Assembly: GCF_029714205.1 (NCBI RefSeq) | Contig: NZ_CP121648.1 | Coordinates: forward strand, 2,170,001 to 2,234,000 | From: Methylobacterium sp. CB376 | Lineage (GTDB): Bacteria > Pseudomonadota > Alphaproteobacteria > Rhizobiales > Beijerinckiaceae | Direction: 5' to 3' | Length of the DNA: 64,000 nucleotides | Shown here: piece by piece, positions 36,720 through 45,318 of the stretch | Position numbering within the stretch: position 1 is the first letter of the stretch | Layout of the letters: each line of letters starts with the position of its first letter | Notes under the pieces: generated by a model | The model's input: only the letters and a program-made list of their open reading frames with translations | Database searches by the model: none | What the model was told of the DNA's origin: nothing | Made by a program: the position numbers and the translations under genes

Positions 36720-37420
36720 CGGCGGGCACGCCGCCGGCGGCGTGCCGGTGACCGTTCGCGCGTCCGGCGCGGGCGGCCCTTCCGCGTCGGGGCACGCCCG
36801 GCGCCCGGGAACCGCGAGCAGGCCGCGCGGCGTCCGGAGGCGGGCCCGGCCGTCCGCGCCGGGCCGCCGACGCGCCCGGCCGAAGGCCGCGGTCCCGCGC
36901 CCGGCCTCCCGTCGAGATCTCACGATTCGGACCTGCCCGGAGCTCTGAGCCAGCAATCCGCCAGGATTCTCGCCGCATCGGGTGCTGGATAGCTTCCCGG
37001 TGCGGACGATGCACTGTGGCGCCCGTTGTGCGACTACGCACATCGCGGTGTCGGACCCGGCGCGATGGTTTCTCTCGACGTCGGCGGACTGGGGCAATTC
37101 GGATCTGCAACAGGTAACCATTTTGAAATAGGCGGCGGGACAGATGGCGCGCGCCCTAATGGAAGCCCGGTTCCCAAGGCCGTCAAGATGATGAGTGCCC
37201 TTATGTGCAGGGAGCTTGCAGGAGCGCTTGTTCGGCAAGAAAGAGTCTGACGTGGTGACTCTGTGCGCAGATGCAGGGATTCGTGGAAAAGACGTAATTG
37301 CGGCGGGCCAGATTGTGCAAAGAAATATGTTCTTGAGCATTATTGATCTAATGCGGATCTTGGCTTGACTTTTACACCGATTTGCGTAAAAATACAACCT
37401 GGCTGACAGTGGAGGCCACG
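36720..37420. other. 700-base gap before the M10 peptidase gene
   Basis: The first half is very GC-rich with no gene. The second half, from about 37230, becomes AT-rich and holds the candidate promoter at 37365-37392. The change in composition continues into the first 300 bases of the peptidase gene. Confidence 0.5.
37365..37392 (+). promoter_or_regulatory. Candidate promoter for the M10 peptidase gene
   Basis: TTGACT at 37365-37370 and TAAAAA at 37387-37392 with a 16-base spacer, in an AT-rich stretch ending about 30 bases before the ATG. Confidence 0.4.
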
Positions 37421-40330
37421 ATGAATAAGAAGTTGCAGTTCAATTCTAATAATTCAGATAGCGATATTATGAATGACATGTCCAACAGCATGTCTTGGGC
37501 GATTTATTCTTCAAGGTTAAATCCGTCAGATGTAGATGATCGTGACAATATTGTCGGCTCGGTTATAAATATTTCTGACAGTGGTTTGTCTGCGTTGGAC
37601 GATTTTATCTTGAGTGATGCCGACGCAGCTGCTCCAGCTGCCAGTGGGCATGATCATGATGACATCAAGATTAATGGGGATGACATTGGAATTGCGACGT
37701 TCTTTGGGGAAACCGTGATCCAGGCGGACGGCGCCGATGATGGAATGCCGCGGACGATCCCGGTCGCTTTCGACGACGTGGCGGCCCTCCTCACGGCGAG
37801 CACGCCTCCCGATCATGGCGGGACCTCCGCGCCAGCCCTGCTCCCGACCGGGCCGATCGCCGAGGCGCCGGCATGGGTCGGGGGCGCGGCCGGGCCGGGT
37901 TCGTCGGGCGGTTCGCGCGATCCGGTGATCGCGGCTCTCCTCGACCCGACGGGGACCGGCCTCAAGGACGGCGCCGCCGCCTACGACCCGATCTTCGCGA
38001 ACGCCTACGACGGCGAGGTCAGCTTCATCTCCGGCGTCGACGCGACCAAGAAGGTCGTGGGCACGAGCTTCTGGACCTGGAACAGCAACAACCCGGCGAC
38101 CTACGCCACCACGTCGAAGGCCCACAAGTTCGGCTCGACGGCGATCGGCAGCGCCGGCGGCACCGTGACCTACTGGTTCGACACCAACTCGAACTGGACC
38201 ACGACGGAGCGGAACGCCCTGATCTCCGGCATGGGCCTGTGGTCGGCCGTCGCCAACATCCAGTTCGCGCAGGCCGCCAGCGCCGCGACCGCGAGCTTCA
38301 CCTTCATCCGCGGCAGCGACGGCAGCGCCTACGAGAACAACGGCATCGTCGCCTCGGCGATCGGCAGCACGACGATCAACAACCCGACCGGCGCCATCAT
38401 CTCGATCGACACCAGCGTGGCCGGCTTCGGCCCGATCGGCGGCTCGTTCGACACCTACGGCGGCTACCCCTACCAGACCCTCGTCCACGAACTCGGACAC
38501 CTGATCGGCCTCGGCCACGGCGGCGCCTACAACGGTAACGTCAACTCGGCCACCCAGCAGTTCAGCGCCTACGACACCCGGCTCTGGACGCTGATGTCCT
38601 ACATCGATCCGTTCGACACGTCGGCCAAGTACTATAACCAGTATCCCGTCACGGGAACGTCCTGGGGCACCAGCCCGACCAATGGGCTCTACTATTATCG
38701 CGAGCCGACGACGCCGATGTTCCTCGACATCCTGGCGGCCCAGCAGATCTACGGGGCGCCGACGACGAGCACGCTCAACAACGTCACCTTCGGCTTCAAC
38801 AGCACCGTGCCGGGGCTCATCAACCAGTACTTCAACTTCACCGTCAACCAGCATCCCGTCGTCACCCTGTTCGCGACGGGAGCGAGCAACACTCTCGACC
38901 TCTCCGGCTGGTCGAACGGCGCCACCATCAGCCTCACCCCCGGCACCTTCACCAGTGCCAACGGCATGATCAACAACATCGGCATCGGGCCGAGCACCAT
39001 CCTCACCAAGGCGATCGGCACGACCGGCAGCGACACCTTCCTGCCGAACCCGAGCTACGTCACCACCATGACGGGCAACGGCGGGAACGACACCTTCAAG
39101 TCGACGATGTTCGGCCTGTCGCTGGACACGATCACCGACTTCGCCCAGGGCGACAAGATCATCCTCACCGACGGCGCGTCGTCCACCTTCACCTACCGCC
39201 ACACCGGCACCGTCCTGGCCTACGGCAACGGGGCCACCTCCTACAGCATGAACCTGACGGCCCCCCTGGCCGGGCGCCTCGTCAAGTCCGCCGACCCCTC
39301 CGCCGGCGTCGACCTCACCGTCACCCGCATCGACCAGGACGACCTCAACAACGACGGGCTCAGCAACATCGTCTGGCGCAGCTCCGCCGGGCAGCTCGTG
39401 TCCTGGGACGTCTCCGGCGCCCAGATCACCGCCTCCCAGGCCCTCACCTCCAACGGCACCCCCGTCGCACCCGACGCCTCCTGGACCCTGGCCGGCACCG
39501 CCGACGATTTCGGCACCGGGCGCGCCAGCCTGATCTGGCGCAGCAATGCCGGCGGCCTCGTCAACTGGACCATGAACGGCGCCCAGGTCCAGGCCAGCAG
39601 CCCCTTCACCTTCCAGGGCGTCGCGGTCGCCCCCGACGCTTCGTGGTCGATCGCCGGCTTCGGCGACTTCAACGACGACGGCAAGACCGACATGCTCTGG
39701 AGGAACAGCGCCGGCTTCCTCACCGAGTGGCAGCTCAACGGCACGCAGATCACCGCCAGCCAGACCATCACCTCGCAGGGCACGGCCGTTCAGCTCGACC
39801 CGTATTGGACGGTGGCGGGGATCGGGAACTTCGACGGCGATCCCTACTCGGACCTGCTGATGCGCAACACCTCGACCGGGCAGCTGGTCGAGTGGCTGAT
39901 GAACGGCTCGCAGATCGTGTCGAGCAGCGCGCTGACCTACCAGGGCACCGCGATCGCGCCCGACCTGTCGTGGTCCGTGGCGGGGGTGGGCGACTTCGAC
40001 GGGGACCACGAGGCGGACATCCTGTGGCGGGGCAGCGACAGCACGCTGGCGCTGTGGAAGATGGACGGGTCGCAGGTGGGGTCGAGCAGCGCGCTGACCT
40101 ACCAGGGCGGCGCGATCCGGCCGGACGCGTCGTGGAGCATCCAGCAGGTCGGGGACTACAACGGCGACGGGAAGTCGGATCTCCTGTGGCGGTCGACGGG
40201 GAACACGCTGTCCGAGTGGATCATGAACGGCAGCCAGATCGCCTCGACGGGCCTGCTGACGTCGAACGGCACGCCGGTGCAGCCGGACGGCGGCTGGTCG
40301 ATCCAGAGCGACCCGCACAACTTCGTCTGA
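37421..40330 (+). CDS. Secreted M10-type zinc metallopeptidase with FG-GAP/VCBS-like repeats
   Basis: A 969-residue protein with GGAGG nine bases before the ATG. The N-terminal 100 residues are aspartate- and asparagine-rich with no Sec signal. The serralysin-type catalytic domain has H356-E-L-G-H360-L-I-G-L-G-H366, and the Met-turn at M392 in TLMSYIDP. A DTFLPNPS/GNGGNDTF region near residue 540 looks like an RTX-type calcium site with ITDFAQGDKI, the M10 C-terminal domain. Six repeats of about 54 residues (from about 641, 695, 746, 802, 856 and 910) follow, each with a D-x-D/N-x-D loop and an LxWRS-like strand. Type I secretion is likely, but no exporter genes are in the window. Confidence 0.85.
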   Translation: MNKKLQFNSNNSDSDIMNDMSNSMSWAIYSSRLNPSDVDDRDNIVGSVINISDSGLSALDDFILSDADAAAPAASGHDHDDIKINGDDIGIATFFGETVIQADGADDGMPRTIPVAFDDVAALLTASTPPDHGGTSAPALLPTGPIAEAPAWVGGAAGPGSSGGSRDPVIAALLDPTGTGLKDGAAAYDPIFANAYDGEVSFISGVDATKKVVGTSFWTWNSNNPATYATTSKAHKFGSTAIGSAGGTVTYWFDTNSNWTTTERNALISGMGLWSAVANIQFAQAASAATASFTFIRGSDGSAYENNGIVASAIGSTTINNPTGAIISIDTSVAGFGPIGGSFDTYGGYPYQTLVHELGHLIGLGHGGAYNGNVNSATQQFSAYDTRLWTLMSYIDPFDTSAKYYNQYPVTGTSWGTSPTNGLYYYREPTTPMFLDILAAQQIYGAPTTSTLNNVTFGFNSTVPGLINQYFNFTVNQHPVVTLFATGASNTLDLSGWSNGATISLTPGTFTSANGMINNIGIGPSTILTKAIGTTGSDTFLPNPSYVTTMTGNGGNDTFKSTMFGLSLDTITDFAQGDKIILTDGASSTFTYRHTGTVLAYGNGATSYSMNLTAPLAGRLVKSADPSAGVDLTVTRIDQDDLNNDGLSNIVWRSSAGQLVSWDVSGAQITASQALTSNGTPVAPDASWTLAGTADDFGTGRASLIWRSNAGGLVNWTMNGAQVQASSPFTFQGVAVAPDASWSIAGFGDFNDDGKTDMLWRNSAGFLTEWQLNGTQITASQTITSQGTAVQLDPYWTVAGIGNFDGDPYSDLLMRNTSTGQLVEWLMNGSQIVSSSALTYQGTAIAPDLSWSVAGVGDFDGDHEADILWRGSDSTLALWKMDGSQVGSSSALTYQGGAIRPDASWSIQQVGDYNGDGKSDLLWRSTGNTLSEWIMNGSQIASTGLLTSNGTPVQPDGGWSIQSDPHNFV

Positions 40331-40447
40331 GGTCATCGGCGAACCTGGCCGGCGCAGATCGGCCGCAGGAGCCGCGCCCGGGGCCGGCCCGGGCGCGGAA
40401 CCGCTCCGAGGGGACGACGTTGCCCCAACCCGCATCAGGAGCGCCGC

Positions 40448-40774
40448 ATGGGAAACGCCAAGGTTTTGGCACTGCCGCTGGTTGGGATCCTGGCCCTCGG
40501 CGGGTGCTACGACGAGAAGAAGGAGAGGGCCGAGACGGGGGCGGCGGGCACGACCGCGACGAACACCGCCACAACCCTCTCGAAGAAGGAGACCGGGGCG
40601 GACCCGGTCACCGGCCCGTCGACGGCGAGCCCCGCCGAACAGAAGGCCCGGGACGCGACCACGACCGGCTCGACCACGGCCGCGACGCCCCCGGCCCCCA
40701 CCACCTCCGCGGCGCCGGTCGCCGGCCGCGCGGCGGATCAGGGCGTGGCCCCGGCGGACGGCAAGAAGCACTGA
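40448..40774 (+). CDS. Small lipoprotein
   Basis: A 108-residue protein starting MGNAKVLALPLVGILALGGC, a lipoprotein signal with lipobox LGGC and the lipidated cysteine at residue 20. The mature chain is threonine-, alanine- and proline-rich, low in complexity, and ends in a basic tail (DGKKH). AGGAGCGCCGC precedes the ATG. It is probably anchored in the outer membrane with an extended linker. No domain is recognised. Confidence 0.65.
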   Translation: MGNAKVLALPLVGILALGGCYDEKKERAETGAAGTTATNTATTLSKKETGADPVTGPSTASPAEQKARDATTTGSTTAATPPAPTTSAAPVAGRAADQGVAPADGKKH

Positions 40775-40884
40775 GCGCCGCTCGCCGAACCGGCGAACGG
40801 GCCCGTCGCGCGGCCCCACGGGCGGGCCGCGCCGTCCCGGCGGGCCGCCGCAGCGCGGTCACGGTCGCCGGGACGGCCGGGCGC

Positions 40885-41445
40885 TCAGGAGCGACGGGCC
40901 GGCGGGACGCGCGCGCCCGCCTCGCGCCCCGGTGCCGCGCCGCGCTTTCGGCCGACCGTCCCGAGGGAGAGCCCGCGCTCGGATTGCGACCAAGCCCGGC
41001 GCCGCGGCGGTCCCGAGGAGCCTGAGGGAGGTCCGACGCTCATCTCGTGCAGGATGGCGCCGACGACGAACGCGGCCGTCTCCCGCGAGATCGGGTGCGC
41101 CGTCATCGCCTTCGAGATCAGCCGCTCGGTCCGCTGCGGCGCCTCCGCGGACGGGTCCGGCCCGGCCGAAGCCCGACTCGGCTCCGAGGCGAGCGAGATG
41201 TTCTGGAGGGCGACAGAGCTCGTGACCGACCTGTAGTTGATCCAGAGCACGTAGACGGCGACATGGCCGCCTTCGAGGTACATTCGAGAGGTGTTTCCGT
41301 CCTTGTCGAAGAATTTCCAGGACGCGATCAGGCCGCGTCGCGCCCGATAATGCGGTCCATCGAGGCCGGGCTGCGACAGAAAGAGGTCCGAGTACACTAC
41401 CGGCGCCGAGACCGCGAGATCGGACATCTGCATCGGCGGGCGCAT
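40885..41445 (-). CDS. Hypothetical protein
   Basis: A 186-residue frame. The N-terminal 135 residues look like real protein, for example GLIASWKFFDKDGNTSRMYL and HVAVYVLWINYRSVTSSVAL, followed by AHPISRETAAFVVGAILHEM. The last 50 residues are arginine- and proline-rich and may lie beyond the original end. No signal peptide or family was recognised. The neighbouring PHA synthase gene is divergent. Confidence 0.5.
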   Translation of the reverse strand: MRPPMQMSDLAVSAPVVYSDLFLSQPGLDGPHYRARRGLIASWKFFDKDGNTSRMYLEGGHVAVYVLWINYRSVTSSVALQNISLASEPSRASAGPDPSAEAPQRTERLISKAMTAHPISRETAAFVVGAILHEMSVGPPSGSSGPPRRRAWSQSERGLSLGTVGRKRGAAPGREAGARVPPARRS

Positions 41446-41863
41446 CGCAGGTTTCCCTTCGGGCCGAACCCTATCGGGAAAGTGCCATCAGACTCTTAAA
41501 GGCGCGGCGCGGTGCGGGCAGGCCCGCATCCCGGCTTCGCGCCGGTCTCGAGAAGCTTTGGGCCGGGACGCTCCCCAGGGCTCCGGCCGCGGCCGAACGC
41601 GCGGCCCGGCCGCGGCCGGGGAGGGGCCGGCATCGTCTCGGCGCGAGGGGGCGCCCCCTTCCGGCGCCTCGACAACCGGCGGAAGCGTCCCGCGCGCGGC
41701 AACGATCGCCCCACCTGCGCGGTTGTCCCCGGCCCGCCGCGCCGGCGTTGCGACGGAGGGAGCCTCCCGGCCGGGGCCGGACGACGGGCCCGGGGAACGG
41801 GAGGGTGTGACCGAGAGACGTCGCGCGCCTACAATGAAGCAACACGACATCGGAGGATACGCC
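41446..41863. other. Divergent intergenic region upstream of PHA synthase
   Basis: About 420 bases, GC-rich, between the hypothetical gene and phaC. No clear promoter elements. The phaC frame is open through most of it without coding character. Confidence 0.4.
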
Positions 41864-43798
41864 ATGGTCGACCGAGTCACCGGCACGGGGGCGCCGCCGG
41901 CCCCCGATCACGCGCGCAGCACCTCGCCCCTGCACAGCCCCGACCAAATGCTCGGCCTGTGGGCGGGATGGATGGAGCAGGTCTCGGCGGCGCCGCAGGC
42001 GGTCCAGGCGCAGGCCTGGGCGGCGCCGTTCCCGTCCGTCCTCCTGTCGGAGGGCGAACTCGCCCAGCGCCTCGCCCAGGACCCGCTGCTGCGCTCGATC
42101 GATCAGATCTGGAACGCCAACCCGCTGCGCGACGTGGTGCCGATCGACTGGGGCGGCATCGCCTGGGCCCTGCGCACGGTCTGGCTGCGCGCCATGAACA
42201 AGCCCGAGGCCGCCGCGTCGCTGATGGATCTCGGCCAGGGCGTGTGGCAGTCGCTCCTGACCAGCTGGGAAGAGGCCGGGCGGACCTGGCTCGGCCTGTT
42301 CGGCCTCGCTCCGGAGCAGAGCCGGCCGGGCGGGCGGACCGACAAACGGTTCTCCGCCCCGGAATGGCGGATGAACCCGGCCTACCTCGCGCTCAAGGAA
42401 CTCTACCTCCTCGCCTCCGACTGGCTCCTGGAGCGGGGCGACATCGACGACCTCGATCCGGCCGAGCGGCACCGCCTGACCTTCCACCTGCGCCAGTTCG
42501 TCGACGCGATGAGCCCGGCGCTGGTGCTGATGTCGAACCCCGTCGCCCTGCGCAAGGCCCTGGAAACCGGAGGCGCGAGCCTCGTCGACGGGGCCCGCCA
42601 CCTCGCGGAGGACATCGCGGCCGGGCGCCTCAGCATGGTCGACGCCGACGCCTTCGCCCCGGGCCGCAACCTCGCCCTCACGCCCGGCAAGGTCGTCCAC
42701 CGCAACGCGCTCATGGAACTGATCCAGTACGCGCCGGCCACCGAGCAGGTCCGCGAGATCCCGCTCCTCATCGTGCCGCCCTGGATCAACAAATACTACA
42801 TCCTCGACATGCAGCCGAAGAACAGCATGGTGCGGTACCTGGTGTCCCAGGGCTTCACGGTGTTCCTGATCTCCTGGCGCAACCCCGACGCGTCGATGGA
42901 TGCGATCGGGATCGAGGACTACATCGATCTGGGGCCGATGGCGGCGAGCGAGGTGATCCGCGAGATCACCGGCAGCGAGCGCGTGAACGCGATGGGCTAC
43001 TGCATCGGCGGGGTGCTGCTCACGCTCACCCTGGCAATCCTCGCCGCCAAGGGCGATCAGCGCTTCGCCTCGGCGAGCTTCATGGTCTCGCCCCAGGATT
43101 TCTCGCGGATCGGCGACACCGCGGTCTTCATGGACGAGCCGACCATCGACCTCGTCGAGCAGCAGATGATGGAGCGCGGCTACCTCGACAGCCGCGCCAT
43201 GAGCAACATGTTCAACCTGCTGCGCTCGAACGATCTGATCTGGTCGAACGTCGTCAACAACTATCTTCTCGGTAACAGGCCGCCGGCTTTCGACCTGCTC
43301 TACTGGAACAGCGACAGCACTCGGATGACGCGTGCGGCGCACAGCTGGTACCTGCGCAACACCTACGTCGAGAACAACCTGATCGTGCCGGGCAAGATCC
43401 AGCTCAAGGGCGAGGCCGTCGACCTCGGGCGGATCCGGCAGGACACCTACGCGGTGGGCTGCGAGCGCGACCACATCGTGCCCTGGGACTCGGCCTGGCG
43501 CATCACCCAGCTGTTCGGCGGGGCCGTGCGCTACGTTCTGGCGTCGAGCGGCCACGTGGCCGGCATCATCAACCCGCCGGGCGGCAAGGGCCAGTACCGG
43601 ACGGGGCCGGCAGGGCAGCCCGCCGCCTCCCCGGAGGCGTGGCTGAAGGCGGCCGAGGCGCATGCCGGGAGCTGGTGGCCGGACTGGTCGGCGTGGCTGG
43701 CGGAGCGCTCCGGCGCCCTGGCGGCGCCCCCGCAGCTCGGGAGCGCGCAGAACCCACCCCTGCACGACGCACCGGGCACCTACGTGCTGCAGACCTGA
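41864..43798 (+). CDS. phaC: Class I poly(3-hydroxyalkanoate) synthase
   Basis: A 644-residue synthase that polymerises 3-hydroxyacyl-CoA on the surface of PHA granules. The N-terminal PhaC_N domain has FSAPEWRMNPAYLALKELYL. The alpha/beta-hydrolase core has the lipase-like box GYCIGG with catalytic cysteine C380, the acid in CERDHIVPW and the histidine in SGHVAGIINPP. The start at 41864 has GGAGG eight bases upstream; a start ten codons further up (41834) is possible. The flanking genes are unrelated, with no phaA, phaB or phasin nearby. Confidence 0.93.
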   Translation: MVDRVTGTGAPPAPDHARSTSPLHSPDQMLGLWAGWMEQVSAAPQAVQAQAWAAPFPSVLLSEGELAQRLAQDPLLRSIDQIWNANPLRDVVPIDWGGIAWALRTVWLRAMNKPEAAASLMDLGQGVWQSLLTSWEEAGRTWLGLFGLAPEQSRPGGRTDKRFSAPEWRMNPAYLALKELYLLASDWLLERGDIDDLDPAERHRLTFHLRQFVDAMSPALVLMSNPVALRKALETGGASLVDGARHLAEDIAAGRLSMVDADAFAPGRNLALTPGKVVHRNALMELIQYAPATEQVREIPLLIVPPWINKYYILDMQPKNSMVRYLVSQGFTVFLISWRNPDASMDAIGIEDYIDLGPMAASEVIREITGSERVNAMGYCIGGVLLTLTLAILAAKGDQRFASASFMVSPQDFSRIGDTAVFMDEPTIDLVEQQMMERGYLDSRAMSNMFNLLRSNDLIWSNVVNNYLLGNRPPAFDLLYWNSDSTRMTRAAHSWYLRNTYVENNLIVPGKIQLKGEAVDLGRIRQDTYAVGCERDHIVPWDSAWRITQLFGGAVRYVLASSGHVAGIINPPGGKGQYRTGPAGQPAASPEAWLKAAEAHAGSWWPDWSAWLAERSGALAAPPQLGSAQNPPLHDAPGTYVLQT

Positions 43799-44181
43799 GC
43801 GCCGGGGCGGCGGGCGGCCGAGGGCGCCTCGGCCCGCCCGTCAGGCGTCGAGGGCGTGGAAGAGGGAGAAGCCGGCCGCGCGGCTCGCCGGTCCCGCGCC
43901 GGCGCCACCGCGCCCTGCCCCACCGCGCCCTGCCGCGGGGCCCGGGCCAACGTGCGCCCGCCCGAACGGTTCACGGCACCTCGCGCGGCCCGGCGTTACA
44001 TGATGTGAGGCGGTGATGTCGCCGATGCGGCTCGCATTCGATCGATCGCGCTCAGAACAATTGCCGTCTATTCCTTCATTCTCCGTGTATCTCCTGCCTT
44101 TCCAGCACGGGAACCATACCCAGTTCTGGGAGATGTTTTTCATGTTTGGTGTTCGCACCGACCCAGAATGAGGAGGAGCCC
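43799..44181. other. Intergenic, no gene recognised
   Basis: About 380 bases. A 14-base near-duplicate CACCGCGCCCTGCC occurs around 43906-43934. The last 130 bases are less GC-rich and lead to a GAGGAGG ribosome binding site for the next gene. Confidence 0.4.
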
Positions 44182-44649
44182 ATGCGAGCGGCTTCAACGC
44201 TGGTGAGCACTGTTGCCATCCTAACCCTCTCGGCGGCCGCCGCGCTGGCCGGACCGTGCACGACGGGTACGACCGGGCGCAGCGGGCAGCAGGCGGGCAA
44301 TCCGGCGAGTTCGAGCGCGGATCATTCCACCAAGAACCTCGCGGACGGCCAGCAGCCCAGCTCGGCCAAGACCGTGGGGGCGATGAACAACGTGGCGAGC
44401 GACCGGGCGACTTCCCCGGCCGACGTCACGCTCCAGGCCCAGGGCAAGCCCACGATGGCGCAGCAGGGCCGGGGCGAGACGGCCGCGAACGACCGGAGTT
44501 CGGATGCCGACCGCTCGACGCGCAACACCGCGGGCGGCCAGCAGCCGAGTTCGCCGAAGACGGTCGGCGCCATGAACAACGTGGGAGCCAACGAATTGCC
44601 GGCCGGTCAAGCCGGCCAAGCGGGCGGGGGCAGCGACGAGGGCTGCTGA
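44182..44649 (+). CDS. Exported low-complexity protein with an internal duplication
   Basis: A 155-residue protein starting MRAASTLVSTVAILTLSAAA, a signal peptide with cleavage near ALAG. GAGGAGG lies upstream of this ATG. The motif DGQQPSSAKTVGAMNNV recurs later as GGQQPSSPKTVGAMNNV, each after a DxSTxN segment. The chain is rich in small and polar residues and probably unstructured. Two cysteines (one near the mature N-terminus, one last) could form a disulfide. Function unknown. Confidence 0.65.
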   Translation: MRAASTLVSTVAILTLSAAAALAGPCTTGTTGRSGQQAGNPASSSADHSTKNLADGQQPSSAKTVGAMNNVASDRATSPADVTLQAQGKPTMAQQGRGETAANDRSSDADRSTRNTAGGQQPSSPKTVGAMNNVGANELPAGQAGQAGGGSDEGC

Positions 44650-44777
44650 CGCGGGAAGGCCCTGATCGGGGCGGGTCGCGCCCCGGCGCCGCGCGGACCA
44701 CGACCGGCCTCGTGCAACCAAAGCCGGACCGGCGCGATTGACTCCACTGGTCTGCTCCGGACCAAGGGAGGTGCGTC

Positions 44778-44870
44778 ATGGGTTTGGTGTTCTTCCTCGT
44801 CTTCATCGGGCCCTGGCTGGCCCTGGCCGTGCTGAGCGCGCTCGGCGTCGCCAAGCCGAAGCCCTACTGA
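44778..44870 (+). CDS. 30-residue single-helix membrane peptide
   Basis: ATG at 44778 with AGGGAGGTGC about six bases upstream. The peptide is one hydrophobic helix, GLVFFLVFIGPWLALAVLSA, then a short KPKPY tail. The strong ribosome binding site is the main reason to accept it; small proteins like this are often missed by annotation. Function unknown. Confidence 0.5.
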   Translation: MGLVFFLVFIGPWLALAVLSALGVAKPKPY

Positions 44871-45095
44871 CGGTCGCGAGGCGTTCGCGACGCGACGGCG
44901 TCCGGTCCGGATCCGGGCCCTCGGGCCGGCGGGCGCATCCTCGGCCGCCGGGGGCCCGCTCCGGCGACGCCCCGGCCGCCGCCTTCGGGCGGATGAGGCC
45001 GGCCCGGCGGGCCGGCCGTCTCGCGGCGGGCCGGATCGGCGCTCATCGTCCGCGAGGGCGCCGCCCGAGCGTTCCCCGGCCGAGCGTTCGCAGCC

Positions 45096-45133
45096 CGAGA
45101 ATTCCCTCGAGAATTCCCCTCGAGAATTCCCCC
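45096..45133. repeat. Three tandem 12-13-bp units
   Basis: CGAGAATTCCCT, CGAGAATTCCCCT and CGAGAATTCCCCC in direct succession, ending one base before the ATG of the truncated amidohydrolase fragment. It replaces any normal ribosome binding site there. Confidence 0.8.
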
Positions 45134-45134
45134 A

Positions 45135-45305
45135 ATGACGCCCGCCCTGCCCGAGGCCCGGGCGTACCGCCTCGGCGATGCCCGCATCCCGGCCGCCTTC
45201 CTGACGGACGGCGTTCCCGCGGGGGCCGCGCGCGACCCGGACGGCAGCGCGCGCCTCGACCTCGCGGTCGGGGAGGGGCGCATCGCCGCCCTGGTCCCGG
45301 CGGGG
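45135..45305 (+). pseudogene. Amidohydrolase (cytosine deaminase-like) N-terminal fragment
   Basis: About 57 codons: YRLGDARIPAAFLTDGVPAG then LDLAVGEGRIAALVPAG. The pattern of a beta strand, a variable loop and a second strand with GRIAAL matches the N-terminal subdomain of cytosine deaminase/amidohydrolase family enzymes. The barrel with the metal ligands is absent; the convergent decarboxylase gene follows at once. It appears to be a truncation at a rearrangement point. Confidence 0.5.
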
Positions 45306-45318
45306 ATCATGGGATTGC

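Noticed and set aside
37526..40819. 1097-residue minus-strand open frame opposite the M10 peptidase
   Set aside because: It mirrors the GC-rich peptidase frame, has no recognisable domain and carries no ribosome binding site.
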